Source: Acidobacteriota bacterium
GTDB lineage: Bacteria > Acidobacteriota > Vicinamibacteria > Vicinamibacterales > UBA8438
Assembly (NCBI GenBank): GCA_012963185.1
Contig: DTWD01000628.1
Coordinates: 1 to 7,592 of the forward strand
Direction of reading: 5' to 3'
DNA: 7,592 nucleotides
The translations under genes were made by a program, and so were the position numbers. Below the pieces are notes generated by a model that was not told the origin of the DNA, made no database searches, and saw only the letters and a list, made by a program, of their open reading frames with translations. Shown here in pieces: positions 6,495-7,592 of this stretch. Positions within the stretch are counted from its first letter, which is position 1. Each line of letters starts with the position of its first letter.

Positions 6495-6498
6495 TCAC
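6475..6498. promoter_or_regulatory. Operator-like inverted repeat over the kinase promoter
   Basis: GTGAACTA (6475-6482) and TAGTTCAC (6491-6498) are perfect inverted 8-base arms with an 8-base spacer. The right arm overlaps the -10 box and the left arm lies in the spacer after the -35, a position where a dimeric repressor would block RNA polymerase. Arm centres are 16 bases apart. The dyad is also about 50-70 bases upstream of the divergent methyltransferase start at 6426, so the same protein could act on both genes. The binding protein is not identified; an RNA hairpin is less likely because the repeat is upstream of the predicted transcript start. Confidence 0.55.
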
Positions 6499-6499
6499 G

Positions 6500-7592
6500 G
6501 TGGTCGTGCCAACCGAAGTCCAATTCCTGTCGACCGCACAACTTCTCCTGACGACTCTTGTTGTGAAGCTCGCGATCATCGCGGTGCTTGCCACAATGCT
6601 GGTGAGATTTCAGCAATTCAGGCGCATCCTACTGACTGAGCAAAGAGCATGGCGAGAACGCCTCGTGTTTGCCTTTATGCTTGGGATTCCACTCGTTGGT
6701 GGAGTCGCCGCAAGACTGCTTCTAAACTACAATGCCGCTGATTTCTTGCTGGCTGGACCATTTCTCGCAGGCTTACTGGCAGGTCCGTACGCGGGCGCAA
6801 TCGTAGGCACGCTCCTCGGTAGCCCAGCACTTATCGGCGGTGAAGTTGGAGCGATGCCCTTTGCAGTCGGCTGCGGCTTCGCAGGCGGAGGAATACGGGA
6901 AGTCTGCCCAAAAGAAGCGATTTGGCATCTTTCACCGCTTTTCTTTACGGATCTTCATCGCCACGCATGGCAAGTGGTAAGTCGCTTCAAGGTAGACTGG
7001 CTGCTCCTGCTCGCTGCGGCTCCAGTCGGCCTTGAACTTATACGTCAAGGTGTCGGACTTCGCTTTGGCACGAATGCGATCTTTTTCTATCAGCCTGACA
7101 GCCTTTTGATGGCTGCCCTAATTGCCTTGTCCACTGTGCTTAGCGTCGCAATTCCCATCAAAATATGGAACACGGCTCGCATTGAACATCGCTTGCAAGA
7201 GCAGGATACACTCTTGATGGAGGCTCGTGTCGACGCTCTAGCCAATCAGATCAATCCGCATTTTCTCTTTAATACACTGACTTCAATCTCATCCCTAATT
7301 CGCTCGCAACCTGAGACGGCGCGCACTCTCATTCTTAAGTTATCAACGATGCTTCGGCGAATGTTACGAACCCAAGAACATTTCGTAACGTTACGCGAGG
7401 AATTGAAATCGATTGACGAATATCTCGACATCGAGTCGATTCGGTTCGGACCTACACTCGTGATAGAAAAGGAGATTAGTGAGGACAGCCTCGACTTAGT
7501 CGTGCCGAATATGATTCTCCAACCGTTAATCGAAAATTCTATCAAGCACGGTATCGAGAAAAAGGTGGGTGGTGGGCGGATTGTGATTAGAA
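6500..7592 (+). CDS. LytS/YehU-type sensor histidine kinase (3' end outside window)
   Basis: The frame is open from GTG 6500 to the end of the window, 364 residues. Residues ~10-220 are a multi-spanning membrane sensor of the 5TM LytS type, with LLLTTLVVKLAIIAVL as first helix, the motif FLAGLLAGPYAGAIVGTLLG in the middle and hydrophobic stretches near WLLLLAAAPVG and LLMAALIALSTVLSVAIPI. A short coiled linker then leads to the His_kinase domain: QINPHFLFNTL with the phospho-acceptor His254, and the N box MILQPLIENSIKHG with Asn346. The ATP-binding G boxes lie past the window. Such kinases signal to LytTR-type response regulators, often encoded next door, here presumably downstream. Related kinases respond to cell-envelope state, peptides or small metabolites; the ligand here is unknown. 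The start is GTG 6500 or GTG 6506; the first ATG (6596) would cut into the first helix. No Shine-Dalgarno is seen, consistent with a leaderless or very short leader transcript. Confidence 0.88.
   Translation, partial: MVVPTEVQFLSTAQLLLTTLVVKLAIIAVLATMLVRFQQFRRILLTEQRAWRERLVFAFMLGIPLVGGVAARLLLNYNAADFLLAGPFLAGLLAGPYAGAIVGTLLGSPALIGGEVGAMPFAVGCGFAGGGIREVCPKEAIWHLSPLFFTDLHRHAWQVVSRFKVDWLLLLAAAPVGLELIRQGVGLRFGTNAIFFYQPDSLLMAALIALSTVLSVAIPIKIWNTARIEHRLQEQDTLLMEARVDALANQINPHFLFNTLTSISSLIRSQPETARTLILKLSTMLRRMLRTQEHFVTLREELKSIDEYLDIESIRFGPTLVIEKEISEDSLDLVVPNMILQPLIENSIKHGIEKKVGGGRIVIR

Noticed and set aside
7246..7545. 99-residue minus-strand ORF
   Set aside because: It is antisense to the His_kinase domain, whose HFLFN and N-box motifs are clearly in the plus-strand frame.

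Overview
The window looks like a piece of a free-living Gram-negative bacterial chromosome at roughly 50% G+C. The gene families (an exported TPR protein with a peptidase-MA domain, a LytS-type histidine kinase with a multi-spanning sensor, a Rhodobacter-type phospholipid N-methyltransferase-like enzyme, an arabinokinase-N-domain-like glycosyltransferase) would fit an Acidobacteriota relative or a similar environmental lineage. That placement is inference from family resemblance only. I see no tRNA, rRNA, CRISPR array, insertion sequence or phage gene.

Layout. (1) 1-507, plus strand: the C-terminal 168 residues of citrate synthase, cut by the window edge. (2) 504-3536, minus strand: three genes in one direction, namely an exported TPR protein with a HEMAH metallopeptidase-like site, a 94-residue zinc-ribbon membrane protein, and a 40-residue ORF that runs 4 bases into the citrate synthase stop. 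(3) 3537-3688: a divergent promoter region with a TATAAT on each strand. (4) 3689-4828, plus strand: a glycosyltransferase of the GT-B/MurG-like fold. (5) 4838-6426, minus strand: a homocysteine S-methyltransferase whose N-terminal quarter is broken by three small indels, overlapping by 14 bases an intact SAM-dependent methyltransferase resembling PmtA. (6) 6427-6499: a short divergent promoter with a good sigma-70 signal and a perfect 8+8 base inverted repeat lying over it. (7) 6500 to the end, plus strand: a LytS/YehU-type sensor kinase, cut by the window edge.

How the parts may work together. The SAM-dependent methyltransferase and the homocysteine methyltransferase are translationally linked, and they sit at opposite ends of the methyl cycle: one uses SAM (ultimately yielding homocysteine) and the other re-methylates homocysteine. 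The kinase is divergent from this pair, and its promoter carries a dyad that could also affect the methyl-cycle gene. The most notable observations are the recoverable but frameshifted N-terminus of the homocysteine methyltransferase, the operator-like palindrome, and a kinase mRNA that is predicted to be leaderless or nearly so. I did not find convincing evidence of a wholly new biological system.
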